38,485 nt of DNA from contig CASXBC010000010.1 in assembly GCA_949474265.1 (NCBI GenBank), positions 1 to 38,485 on the forward strand, written 5' to 3'. The stretch comes from an uncultured bacterium (GTDB taxonomy: Bacteria > Bacillota > Clostridia > Christensenellales > UBA1242). Each line of letters begins with the position of its first letter. Position 1 is the stretch's first letter. Below, in pieces: positions 29,364 through 37,319 of the stretch. A program made the translations under genes and the position numbers. The notes beneath the pieces are model-generated. The model had not been told where the DNA came from and did no database searches. It saw only the letters and a program-made list of their open reading frames with translations.

Positions 29364-30596
29364 ATGTTTATTGAAGTTTCAGAAAATCTTAGCAAACTTG
29401 CAAAGTTTTTCCCAGAAAACCTTTATGTTGTTGGCGGATACGTAAGAAACAAACTTCTTGGCATTGAAGCAGGGGATGTTGATTTGGCGAGTTCGGTGGA
29501 TATAGAAGAAGTTTCAAAACGTCTTGAAGGCAGTGACTTTTCTGTCAAAGTAAAAAATTTGAAATGTGGGTCACTTCTCATCTCAAAAGATGATGAGAGT
29601 TTTGAGTATACTTTTTTTAGAAAAGAAATCTATGGTCAAGATGGAAATCACAATCCTATTCGTGTTGAAAGAACAGATGATATTGTTGAGGACTCGAAGC
29701 GAAGAGATTTTTCCGTAAACTCAATTTATTACAATATCAATAAAGATGAAATTGTTGATTTTTATCACGGCATAATAGATTTAAAGCAAAAAATGCTTAG
29801 ATGTGGCATGCCAGCAGAAGTGGTTTTGAAAGCGGACGGAGAAAGAATTTTGCGTATGGTTAGGCTTGCTGGTGAGTTGGGTTTTTCAATTGAAAAAAAC
29901 ACTTTCAAAACAGCACAAATCTTTGCTTCAAATGTTGGGGCAATTTCTGGTGTGAGAAAACACGCAGAACTTGAAAAGATACTCTATTGTGACAAGAGAT
30001 ACAAAGAGATAAAAAGCAGTCTAAAAAAGACTCTCAAACTTTTGAACGAACTTTCAATTTGGTCATTTATGGGACTTAGATGTGGTCAAGTCAAATATAA
30101 TATGGTCTTTAAAGTTGAAGACAGGTTTTTGGGGCTTTTGATTGATATTGTTGACACTGAAAAGCCAGAGTGTTTGGAAGCGTTTTTGGAGAATTTTTTG
30201 AAAGAACATTTTTCACTCTCAACGGCTCTTTCAACCAAAATGTTTGATTATTTGGCAGGCTATTATAATGCTCTTGGTGGCATGGCAAACAAAGAATATT
30301 TCTTTAAGTATTATGGTGATTGGGCTGTCATTTATAGTTTGCTTGCAGGAAAAAGCAAACGTGTTAAAGCTAAGTACAATTTCTTTTATAAGTACATCAT
30401 TGAACATGGACTTGTCATTCAAATTTCGGATTTAAAAATAACGGAAAATGATATAAAAAGCAATTTTAAAAATATTGATAAAAGAAATTATAAAAAAATA
30501 TTGGACAATCTTTTGAGCAAAGTTTTTGACGGAAAGGTTCAAAATGAAAAAGTCCATTTACTTTCTGAAATTGAGAAAAACCTGCAAAATTACTAG
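29364..30596 (+). CDS. cca: CCA tRNA nucleotidyltransferase / poly(A) polymerase family
   Basis: This class II nucleotidyltransferase adds or repairs the 3' CCA of tRNA. The 410-aa protein has the catalytic YVVGGYVRNKLLG followed by DVDLASS (Asp-x-Asp), the ERTDDIVEDSKRRDFSVNSI segment that shapes the nucleotide pocket, and DGERILRMVRLAGELGFSIE of the neck. The C-terminal half is poorly conserved, as usual. GGGAGAGG precedes ATG 29364. Since the window's tRNA-Glu encodes CCA, repair rather than de novo addition may be its main task for that tRNA. Confidence 0.92.
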   Translation: MFIEVSENLSKLAKFFPENLYVVGGYVRNKLLGIEAGDVDLASSVDIEEVSKRLEGSDFSVKVKNLKCGSLLISKDDESFEYTFFRKEIYGQDGNHNPIRVERTDDIVEDSKRRDFSVNSIYYNINKDEIVDFYHGIIDLKQKMLRCGMPAEVVLKADGERILRMVRLAGELGFSIEKNTFKTAQIFASNVGAISGVRKHAELEKILYCDKRYKEIKSSLKKTLKLLNELSIWSFMGLRCGQVKYNMVFKVEDRFLGLLIDIVDTEKPECLEAFLENFLKEHFSLSTALSTKMFDYLAGYYNALGGMANKEYFFKYYGDWAVIYSLLAGKSKRVKAKYNFFYKYIIEHGLVIQISDLKITENDIKSNFKNIDKRNYKKILDNLLSKVFDGKVQNEKVHLLSEIEKNLQNY

Positions 30597-30620
30597 TTTT
30601 TTGCTAGTAATTTTTCTTTT
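30587..30620 (+). terminator. Terminator of cca
   Basis: AATTACTAG (30588-30596, including the stop codon), 7-nt loop, CTAGTAATT (30604-30612) and T run. Confidence 0.82.
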
Positions 30621-30675
30621 TTTGTGTCAATTTACCTTTTTTCATAATTTTTTGTTTATTTGACATAATAAAAAT

Positions 30676-32232
30676 ATGAAAAAAGAAAAAAAAGAAAAAC
30701 AAGAAAAACTAAATAAAAACAAAAAGAAGAAAAAGGGCGGAATATTCTGGTTTTTGGCGGTGTCAACAATGTCAGTCACACTGCTCATTGCCTGTCAGTT
30801 TTTCTTTGAAAATGTTGTAACAGGAAAGGAAAAGTTTTTTGAAAACACTCGCATTAATGGCATTGATGTGGGAGGAATGTCTGTTGCAGAAGCGGAAAAT
30901 GTTGTGCTTACAAACATGCTTGAAAGCAAAAAAGATATTGAACTTGAGCTTGCATTAAATGACAAAACTTGGACTTTGAATGGCAATGATTTTGAGGTCT
31001 ACAACAAAGTTCAGCCGGTGGTGGCAAAACTGTCTCGTTATGGCAGAGATGGAAACTTTTTCCAAAATCTTTCTAGGTCAAAAAAGATAAGAAAAGAAGG
31101 CAAGGATTTTCAAGTATCTTACACTTGTGTGCTGGCAAACATAAATGACAAAATTGATGGTATTATTTCTGAAGTTGAGCAGGAAGCAAGAGCGGCAAGC
31201 CTCATTTTTGAGCCTAACAGTGAAGAGCCTTTTAGATTGGATGAAGGGCAACGAGCTTTGCTTGTCAACAGAGATAAACTCATGAGTGAAATTGACCAAG
31301 CTTTGTTGGTTGGCACAAAGGCAAGAATTGAAATTCCTATTATTGAAATCGGCGACCAAATTGATTTGGAAGAACTTAAAAACAGTGTAATTAAACGCTC
31401 GGAGTTTGTCACATCTTATGAGAAAAGCAAAGAGGACAGAAAAAACAATATTAGAAAAGCTTTGGAAAACTTCAATGGAATGATTGTTGAGCCTGGGCAA
31501 ACGGTTTCTTTCAATGAAACAACAGGTGCAAGGACAGAAGAGGCTGGTTACAGCAATGCTCATATTATTGTTGGAGGTGTTTATGTTGACGGTGTTGGAG
31601 GCGGGGTTTGTCAGGCTTCGACAACACTCTACAATGCTTTGTTGCTTGCTGATGTTGATGTGTTGTCAGTAAACCATCATTCTTTGCCAGCATCCTATGT
31701 TCCACTTTCTCTGGATGCTATGGTGTCTGGGGATTATTCTGACCTTGTTTTTCAAAACAATTTGGAAAATCCTATTTACATCAAGACCACTTGTGACAAC
31801 AGAAATGTAAAAGTTGAAATTTTTGGGCAAAAATTTGATGAAGGAGAGACTGTTTCTGTAAGGTCAGAGCTTGTCAAGATTTTGCCACACAATGGAGATA
31901 AGATTGTAAAAGACCAAAAGGGAGAATATACAAACAAAATACTTTACAAGGGTGAATATTTGAGAATTAAGTATCCAAGAGAAGGCTATGAAAGCAAAGC
32001 ATATTTGCAATATTTCAAAGACGGTCAGCTTTTGAATGAAAAAGAAATTAGACATGATTTTTATCAAGCTCAAGATGGTGTTGTAATGGAAGGTGTTGAA
32101 GATATAGTGGATGGAATGACAATTCCTGCAAGTGATGTCAAACTCATCAAACCACAAAAAGTAACAGATGAAACTACACAGAATGTGAAAAATAGACTTA
32201 AAACCACAAATCCAAGTGAATTTAATCCATAA
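30676..32232 (+). CDS. VanW-family exported protein with G5-like C-terminal domain
   Basis: The 518-aa protein begins with a Lys-rich cytosolic tail (residues 1-21) and one membrane anchor (about 23-45). Next come a peptidoglycan-binding-4-like region with INGIDVGGMSVAEAE (60-75), then the VanW domain with NFNGMIVEPGQTVSFNETTG and GGGVCQASTTLYNALL (about 310-325). At the end lies a G5-like segment, GEYLRIKYPREGYESKAYLQ. Such proteins (B. subtilis YoaR type) act at the cell wall; VanW has no proven activity and does not alone imply vancomycin resistance. No ribosome site is present; CATAAT ends 6 bp before ATG 30676, suggesting a leaderless message. Confidence 0.92.
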   Translation: MKKEKKEKQEKLNKNKKKKKGGIFWFLAVSTMSVTLLIACQFFFENVVTGKEKFFENTRINGIDVGGMSVAEAENVVLTNMLESKKDIELELALNDKTWTLNGNDFEVYNKVQPVVAKLSRYGRDGNFFQNLSRSKKIRKEGKDFQVSYTCVLANINDKIDGIISEVEQEARAASLIFEPNSEEPFRLDEGQRALLVNRDKLMSEIDQALLVGTKARIEIPIIEIGDQIDLEELKNSVIKRSEFVTSYEKSKEDRKNNIRKALENFNGMIVEPGQTVSFNETTGARTEEAGYSNAHIIVGGVYVDGVGGGVCQASTTLYNALLLADVDVLSVNHHSLPASYVPLSLDAMVSGDYSDLVFQNNLENPIYIKTTCDNRNVKVEIFGQKFDEGETVSVRSELVKILPHNGDKIVKDQKGEYTNKILYKGEYLRIKYPREGYESKAYLQYFKDGQLLNEKEIRHDFYQAQDGVVMEGVEDIVDGMTIPASDVKLIKPQKVTDETTQNVKNRLKTTNPSEFNP

Positions 32233-32270
32233 CACGAAAGAATGAGAAAGTGTAAGAATAGAATAGGTTT

Positions 32271-33059
32271 ATGAAAGAAAAAACAGAAAAGACAATGTCA
32301 AAGAAAAAGAAGATAATTCACATAAGTATTGTTGTCGCAGTGCTGACAGCAATATTTGTTTTGTCATATTTTACTTTGGTTTGGACAGGGCTTTGGGATT
32401 ATATAAATTCTGTTGACAAAATCCGCAGCCTCATTCTTTCTCTTGGTTTTTGGGGGAGATTTGCTTATGTGTTTTTGCAGTTTTTGCAAGTGACATTTTT
32501 GCCGATACCTTCTGCCATTTCAACACTTGCAGGTGTGCTGGTTTATGGACCATTGCAAGCATCACTTTTGAGCTTGTCAGGCATAATGCTTGGCAGCGTG
32601 CTTGCTTTTTGGCTTGGCAGAAAGTTTGGAAGAAAGCTTGTCGTTTTTATGGTTGGAGAAGAGTCTTGCAAAAAATGGACAGACTTTTTGACAAATGGAA
32701 AGTATGCTTTTGTTGTGATGATGTTGTTGCCTATCTTCCCAGATGACATATTGTGCTTGGTGGCAGGCTTAACAGATATGTCTTGGCTGTTTTTTGTTGT
32801 GACAAACTTAATTTCAAGACCTTTAGGAATTTTTCTTACTTGTTATCTTGGAAGCGGAAGTATAATTCCTTTTCACAGTTGGGGGCTTGTTGTTTGGGCT
32901 GTGTTTTTGGTGGCAGTTGCTGTGGTGCTTTATCTTTCTTTCAAATATAGAACACAGATTGAAAATTTTATCTCAAGAAAATTTCAAAAAGTGGGAAAAG
33001 TTAATGTTGAAGCTTCAAAAGAAAATCTGCCTTCAAAAAAGAAAAATAAAAGAAAATAG
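32271..33059 (+). CDS. TVP38/TMEM64 (DedA-related) membrane protein
   Basis: The 262-aa membrane protein carries the SNARE-associated Golgi domain: PIPSAISTLAGVLVYGPLQA, then LGSVLAFWLGRKFGRKLV, then the re-entrant LLPIFPDDILCLVAGLTDMS and SRPLGIFLTCYLGSG. Relatives of this fold flip lipids such as undecaprenyl phosphate or phospholipids; the role here is inferred. It ends in a Lys-rich tail. TAGAAT (32259-32264) lies 6 bp before ATG 32271 and only a weak AGG is present, so the message may be leaderless, although read-through from the VanW gene 38 bp upstream is also possible. Confidence 0.9.
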   Translation: MKEKTEKTMSKKKKIIHISIVVAVLTAIFVLSYFTLVWTGLWDYINSVDKIRSLILSLGFWGRFAYVFLQFLQVTFLPIPSAISTLAGVLVYGPLQASLLSLSGIMLGSVLAFWLGRKFGRKLVVFMVGEESCKKWTDFLTNGKYAFVVMMLLPIFPDDILCLVAGLTDMSWLFFVVTNLISRPLGIFLTCYLGSGSIIPFHSWGLVVWAVFLVAVAVVLYLSFKYRTQIENFISRKFQKVGKVNVEASKENLPSKKKNKRK

Positions 33060-33090
33060 TTTTTTTTGCTTTAAAAAACTATTATTTTTT
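33055..33090 (+). terminator. Terminator after the TVP38 gene
   Basis: AATAGTTTTTT (33055-33065) pairs with AAAAAACTATT (33073-33083), followed by T-rich sequence. Confidence 0.65.
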
Positions 33091-33110
33091 TATAAAAATT
33101 TCTATCAGTT

Positions 33111-33278
33111 TTAGTTTTTGTTTAAAACAATAAACACTCCCTCTTTGATTTGTTTTGGAGAGAGACTGTTGTCAAGCAAAATTTTTGTACCATCAATGCC
33201 AAATTTTGCGGCTATGGTTTTTAGGTTTTCGCCTTCCTTGACTTGATAATATGGAAAGGATATTTTTTTTAAACTCAT
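33111..33278 (-). CDS. Single-domain LysM mini-protein (55 aa)
   Basis: This short gene translates on the minus strand to MSLKKISFPYYQVKEGENLK, then TIAAKFGIDGTKILLDN, and ends KQIKEGVFIVLNKN. That is one complete LysM domain (Y-x-V-x-x-G-E-x-L-x-x-I-A-x-x-F...N...I-x-x-G-x-x-I), the fold that binds N-acetylglucosamine glycans. There is no signal peptide, so either it is cytosolic, exported by another route, or a remnant of a larger wall enzyme. AAAAGGA lies about 8 nt before ATG 33278 and supports translation. It sits alone between two plus-strand envelope genes. Confidence 0.8.
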   Translation of the reverse strand: MSLKKISFPYYQVKEGENLKTIAAKFGIDGTKILLDNSLSPKQIKEGVFIVLNKN

Positions 33279-33336
33279 AACAATTTCCTTTTAAGATTTG
33301 GAATATATTTAAAGAAATGCTTGTAGATTTAATTAT

Positions 33337-34899
33337 ATGAAATCTATCTTTAAAAATGTTGCACTCATCACAGTGTTTTCTGTTATGACAAGGCTGTTGG
33401 GCTTTTTGTTTAGGATATTCTTATCTCGAACAATTGGAGCACAAGCACTTGGACTTTATCAAGTGGCTCTTTCTATTTTTATGGTTTTGCTTACTGTGGT
33501 ATCAAGTGGTTTTACGCTTATCATTTCAAGAATGACGGCAAGTTATCGTGTGGCTTCAGACAGAAAAGCCATTGGAAGCTTGGTTTCAACTTGCATTTTT
33601 ATTGGACTAGCTGTAAGCATATTTTTGTGTGTAATCATTCTTATTTTTAAGAGCTTGTTTCAAAACATCTTTACTGACCAAAATTGTATGAACATTCTTA
33701 TCATTCTTTTGCCCTCTTTGGTGTTTTCTTCCATTTACAGTGTCTTTCGTGGGGCAATGTGGGGGACTGATAACTATTTTGGATTGTGTGTTTCAGAACT
33801 CTTGGAGCAAGTAGTTAAAATTGTGATTTGTGTGCTTTTGCTTGCATCAGGTATGAGTGCAATTCAAAATGCTATGGCTGTTGCTTGGTCTTTTACGCTG
33901 TCTTGTCTCGTCTCTGCTTTCTTTGTAATGCTTCTCTATTTCTTTTATGGAGGCAAATTTGAAAGACCTACGAAAGTTTACAAAAAGGTTATTCGTCAAT
34001 CTGCACCAATCACAGGTGTGAGAGTTTTGAGCAGTTTTACTCAGCCTCTTGTTGCACTTATTTTGCCTGCCAGATTGATTGCTTCAGGTTATACATCTGG
34101 ACAAGCCATGAGCATTTATGGTGTGGCACTTGGTATGACATTTCCGCTTCTCTTTTTGCCGTCAGCACTCATTGGTTCACTTGCAACAGCACTTGTGCCG
34201 GATATTTCAATGGCACTTGTCAAAAATGACAGCAATCACATTGAAAAGAGAGTTAAATCATCCTTGAGTTTTGCAATGTTTGTTTCTTTTCTTATTGTTC
34301 CTGTCTTTATTGCAATAGGAGATAGGATAGGACTCTTTTTGTACAATGATGCACTCAGTGGAACATTGCTTCAATTTTCTGCGTGGATAATGATACCTAT
34401 GGGAATATCTAATATTGCTTCAGCAATTTTAAATTCTGTTGGACTTGAGGTTAAGTCTTTTGTAAACTTTGTGCTGGGTGATATTGTTATGTTTCTTGCA
34501 ATATTTATATTGCCGAAATATATTGGCATCAATGCTTTGATTGTGGGTATGGGGCTTTCTGCGGTTATTGCTTCTTCGCTTAATCTTCTTATGCTCAAAA
34601 GAAAGCTTAAAATCAACATAGGTCTTTGGAAAAATCTTCTGTTGATGAGCCTCATATCTCTTCCAACAGTTGCATTAACCTCATTCTTAAGCTCAGTTTT
34701 GTCTTATATTTTGCCAAACTTCTTAAACATTATCATTTCAGGACTTGTTGGTGTTGGCTCATTTATATTGTTGTGCGTGGTCTTTAATCTTGTAAACTTT
34801 TCAATGTACATGGTGCAATTTAAGGCAAAATTTGCTTCCAAGAATGCAAAGACTTCAAAACTTTCAATGAAATTTAAAAAATTGAGAAAGAAAAAATAA
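33337..34899 (+). CDS. MOP-superfamily lipid flippase (SpoVB/MurJ-like)
   Basis: The 520-aa protein has about 14 membrane helices and the polysaccharide-biosynthesis signature at its start: FSVMTRLLGFLFRIFLSRTI, then GAQALGLYQVALSIF. SVFRGAMWGTDNYFGLCVSE and SAPITGVRVLSSFTQPLVAL follow the SpoVB/MurJ group, which flips lipid II or other undecaprenyl-linked precursors. SpoVB itself is a sporulation protein, but homologues occur in non-sporulating Clostridia, so sporulation cannot be concluded. No ribosome site precedes ATG 33337; TAGATT ends 7 bp before it. The C-terminal tail is strongly basic. Confidence 0.9.
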   Translation: MKSIFKNVALITVFSVMTRLLGFLFRIFLSRTIGAQALGLYQVALSIFMVLLTVVSSGFTLIISRMTASYRVASDRKAIGSLVSTCIFIGLAVSIFLCVIILIFKSLFQNIFTDQNCMNILIILLPSLVFSSIYSVFRGAMWGTDNYFGLCVSELLEQVVKIVICVLLLASGMSAIQNAMAVAWSFTLSCLVSAFFVMLLYFFYGGKFERPTKVYKKVIRQSAPITGVRVLSSFTQPLVALILPARLIASGYTSGQAMSIYGVALGMTFPLLFLPSALIGSLATALVPDISMALVKNDSNHIEKRVKSSLSFAMFVSFLIVPVFIAIGDRIGLFLYNDALSGTLLQFSAWIMIPMGISNIASAILNSVGLEVKSFVNFVLGDIVMFLAIFILPKYIGINALIVGMGLSAVIASSLNLLMLKRKLKINIGLWKNLLLMSLISLPTVALTSFLSSVLSYILPNFLNIIISGLVGVGSFILLCVVFNLVNFSMYMVQFKAKFASKNAKTSKLSMKFKKLRKKK

Positions 34900-34919
34900 A
34901 AATTGCTCATACTAGAGGT

Positions 34920-35639
34920 ATGTTAACAATAGTTGTAAGAGCAATAATAATTTATCTTTTGGTTTTGTTTTTGTATCGTGTGATGGGCAAGCGACAACTC
35001 GGTGAGATGCAACCATTTGAGCTTGTGCTTACTCTTATCATTGCCGACCTTGCCACCATTCCAATGGCAGAAGTGTCTGTCCCTGTTTTACATGGAATTG
35101 TGCCTGTGCTTACGCTTGTGGTCTTGCATTTTATTTTGACTTACCTAAGTTCTGTCAGCAACAAGTTTGCAAGTTTTTTAAGCGGAAAACCTGTTATAGT
35201 TATCAATCCAGATGGAATTGATGCAAAAGCTCTCAAAAATCTCAATATTTCCGTTGATGATGTTTTTGAAGCAATAAGAGGTTGTGGCTATTTCAGCGTA
35301 GAGCAAATCCAATATGCCATAATGGAGACCAATGGGAAAATGAGTGTTTTGCCAAAGAGCAATTTTGCACCTGTTACTGTGCAAGATATGAAACTTAAAG
35401 TAGAGAAAAGTGTCATCCCTATCAATGTTGTCAATGAAGGAAAAATCCTTAAAGACAACTTAGAAATTGCCAAAATTGATGAGGCAAAAGTCATGGAGCT
35501 TTTAAACAAAGCAAAAGTCAAAAAAGTAAAAGATGTCCTTCTTATGACAATAGACAAACAGGGCTCGGTCTATTTGCAACAGTATGGTCAAAAATATCAA
35601 ACTCTTCAGACAGAAGTATTGGGGAAGGTGAAAGAATGA
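34920..35639 (+). CDS. DUF421 (YetF-like) membrane protein
   Basis: The 239-aa protein has three N-terminal membrane helices, with the family signature LYRVMGKRQLGEMQPFELVL and LIIADLATIPMAE, followed by the cytosolic domain SGKPVIVINPDGIDAKALKN. A GYFSVEQIQYAIMETNGKMS motif comes next. Related YetF/SpoVA-adjacent proteins influence spore or envelope functions; the exact activity is unknown. The DUF4363 gene overlaps its stop (ATGA at 35636-35639), a known pairing. AGAGG touches the start codon, too close to act as a ribosome site; CATACT ends 6 bp before ATG 34920. Confidence 0.92.
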   Translation: MLTIVVRAIIIYLLVLFLYRVMGKRQLGEMQPFELVLTLIIADLATIPMAEVSVPVLHGIVPVLTLVVLHFILTYLSSVSNKFASFLSGKPVIVINPDGIDAKALKNLNISVDDVFEAIRGCGYFSVEQIQYAIMETNGKMSVLPKSNFAPVTVQDMKLKVEKSVIPINVVNEGKILKDNLEIAKIDEAKVMELLNKAKVKKVKDVLLMTIDKQGSVYLQQYGQKYQTLQTEVLGKVKE

Positions 35640-36040
35640 CAAAGGTTGGGATTTTTAAGCTTGTCTCTTTTCTTGCAATAATTGCGGTTTTGATTGTTAT
35701 TTGTGTTGTGGAGGATAGGCTGGTTGCTGATTCTCTTATGCAAGTGAAAGACTATTGTTATAGAATTGAAATGGCTTCGGAAGAGCAAGGTGGAATCGCT
35801 AGCGGGGAGGTTGCGTCACTTGTTGACAATCTTGAAACCTCATGGAAGAAAAATGAAGGGAAGCTTTGCTTTATGGTCAATCACAAATCAATAGAACAAC
35901 TTGGTGTTGAGATTGTCAGACTTAAGACTTACATAGATGAGGAAGAGGAGATAGAGTTTTTTACTTCTCTTGAAATAATAAAAAGCTATGTTGAGAGTTT
36001 TCAGCATTTTATGGGGGCAAGCTTTCATAATATTTTATAA
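35636..36040 (+). CDS. DUF4363 family protein
   Basis: The 134-aa protein has one N-terminal membrane helix (LVSFLAIIAVLIVICVVED, about 9-27) and an extracytoplasmic four-helix-like region with LVDNLETSWKKNEGKLCFMV and EIEFFTSLEIIKSYVESFQH, typical of DUF4363. Such genes commonly follow DUF421 genes. The ATGA overlap and an AAGGTG ribosome site inside the upstream gene show tight translational coupling. The two proteins probably form a complex in the membrane; the function is unknown. Confidence 0.88.
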   Translation: MTKVGIFKLVSFLAIIAVLIVICVVEDRLVADSLMQVKDYCYRIEMASEEQGGIASGEVASLVDNLETSWKKNEGKLCFMVNHKSIEQLGVEIVRLKTYIDEEEEIEFFTSLEIIKSYVESFQHFMGASFHNIL

Positions 36041-36044
36041 AAAG

Positions 36045-36072
36045 AAAAAACAGCATAAACTTGCTGTTTTTT
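36045..36072. terminator. Bidirectional terminator after DUF4363
   Basis: AAAAAACAGCA (36045-36055), 6-nt loop, TGCTGTTTTTT (36062-36072), between convergent genes. Confidence 0.88.
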
Positions 36073-36080
36073 TTGTTTAT

Positions 36081-37199
36081 TTAAGCTTTCTTTTTGTTTC
36101 TTGTCCAGAAGACTATCAAAATGATGATTACTATTAAGGCAATGACTCCAAACACAATGCCCAAAATCATAGCAATATAAGATTTCTCTCTGTGCTTTAC
36201 AGTTGTCAAATTTCCTGTGGAGAGTTTTGTTTTTTCAGTCCAATCAGAGTTGTAAACTGTGCAATGAACAGTCCAATCACCTTCAATATTATTGGTGTCC
36301 AAAATGAAAGAACTGCCTTCTTGCATCTGTGTTGGCAATGCTTCCCAAATGTATTTGCAGGATGGATGTCCTTCATCACGAATTTGTTTTGTCAAAACAT
36401 ATTCTACATTTTTCTTGTCTTTGCCAAAAACAGACCATTTTATATATTTTGGATTTACAAATTTGAAAATATTTTGATTTGAAAAGGTTACATTGTAGAT
36501 ATTCATAAGTTCTTTAGAGCTTGCTACTGAGTATGTTAAGCTCAAACTACTTACAGATATTGTGTCTATGTCATCAGGAAGAATTGCAATATACAACTCT
36601 CCAATTGAAAAAGTGTGAGTTGGGCTGTCTGGACTTGAATCTTCAATAAAGGTGTAGTTGAAGTCAAATTTGTAAATTCCAAAGTCGTTTCCACTGAATT
36701 TGTATTGAGAATCCGAAGTGTTGGAGTTGCTATCAAAATAGTAATAAATATTTGGCAACACAGGTGTGTTTGAAGAAATTGAGTTTGAAAGCAGTGTTTG
36801 TGGTTTTGCTTGTCCAATTGAGGTTTCAAGATTTTCGGTCTGAATTGAAGTAACAAGAAATTGATAACTTGTAAAGATGCTTTTTGAGCCACTAAGATTT
36901 GAAGAAAATCTAAAAGTGATTGAGGAGATGTCTCTCCAATTGAAACAATAATATTTTATCTCTCCTGTTTCTGTTGTTATGGTTTGAGTTGTTCCTTGCA
37001 AGGTGCCACCACGAGAAACAGGGTTCGCTTTTAAAGTGAAATAGTTGTTTTTGTCTGTCACATCATCTATGCCTGTAACAATCTCATTGTCAGCCTTTGC
37101 AGTTTTTGTTGGTGGCGTGTAAAGTGAAAGAAAAAGAAGTGCTGGCAAAAACACAACAAACAAAATAAAATAACTAAAATTCAGATTTTTTGTTTTCAT
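36081..37199 (-). CDS. Surface protein with signal peptide and C-terminal membrane anchor, unknown function
   Basis: The 372-aa product has a signal peptide (FSYFILFVVFLPALLFLSLY, ending near ...TAKADNE), a beta-rich Ser/Thr/Asn/Tyr-rich extracellular part, and a C-terminal membrane helix (YIAMILGIVFGVIALIVIII) with a stop-transfer tail WTRNKKKA. The section around YIKWSVFGKDKKNVEYVLTK and DWTVHCTVYNSDW looks like Ig/PKD-type modules. No sortase motif is present; anchoring is by the helix. ATG 37199 is preferred over the TTG at 37202, because it lies 7 bp after an extended -10. It resembles the exported protein at 18010 in style, but not in sequence that I can align. Confidence 0.82.
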   Translation of the reverse strand: MKTKNLNFSYFILFVVFLPALLFLSLYTPPTKTAKADNEIVTGIDDVTDKNNYFTLKANPVSRGGTLQGTTQTITTETGEIKYYCFNWRDISSITFRFSSNLSGSKSIFTSYQFLVTSIQTENLETSIGQAKPQTLLSNSISSNTPVLPNIYYYFDSNSNTSDSQYKFSGNDFGIYKFDFNYTFIEDSSPDSPTHTFSIGELYIAILPDDIDTISVSSLSLTYSVASSKELMNIYNVTFSNQNIFKFVNPKYIKWSVFGKDKKNVEYVLTKQIRDEGHPSCKYIWEALPTQMQEGSSFILDTNNIEGDWTVHCTVYNSDWTEKTKLSTGNLTTVKHREKSYIAMILGIVFGVIALIVIIILIVFWTRNKKKA

Positions 37200-37206
37200 C
37201 AATAAT

Positions 37207-37215
37207 ATTTTAACA
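37207..37215 (-). promoter_or_regulatory. Extended -10 promoter of the surface-protein gene
   Basis: On the minus strand TGTTAAAAT (37215-37207) is an extended -10 without a good -35, followed by 7 bp to ATG 37199. Confidence 0.6.
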
Positions 37216-37284
37216 TAATCTTTGTTATTTTAAAAATGAATTTCAAATAATTTGGCTACAATTTAGCATAGATAGGTTTGTTTG

Positions 37285-37313
37285 TTGACAAAAGACTATC
37301 AAAAATTTATAAT
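37285..37313 (+). promoter_or_regulatory. Perfect-consensus leaderless promoter
   Basis: TTGACA (37285-37290), 17 bp, TATAAT (37308-37313), then 6 bp to ATG 37320. Both hexamers and the spacer are ideal; no ribosome site exists. Confidence 0.88.
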
Positions 37314-37319
37314 AAAAAC

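Noticed and set aside
30676-32232. VanW gene as evidence for vancomycin resistance
   Set aside because: VanW-domain proteins are widespread cell-surface proteins in Clostridia; no vanH/A/X or vanR/S genes lie nearby.
33337-34899. SpoVB-like flippase as proof of sporulation
   Set aside because: The family is shared with MurJ and exopolysaccharide flippases, and no sporulation-specific gene is in the window.
37278-37319. TTG start for the GlmU-like gene
   Set aside because: It would begin upstream of a perfect sigma-70 promoter whose transcript starts at ATG 37320.
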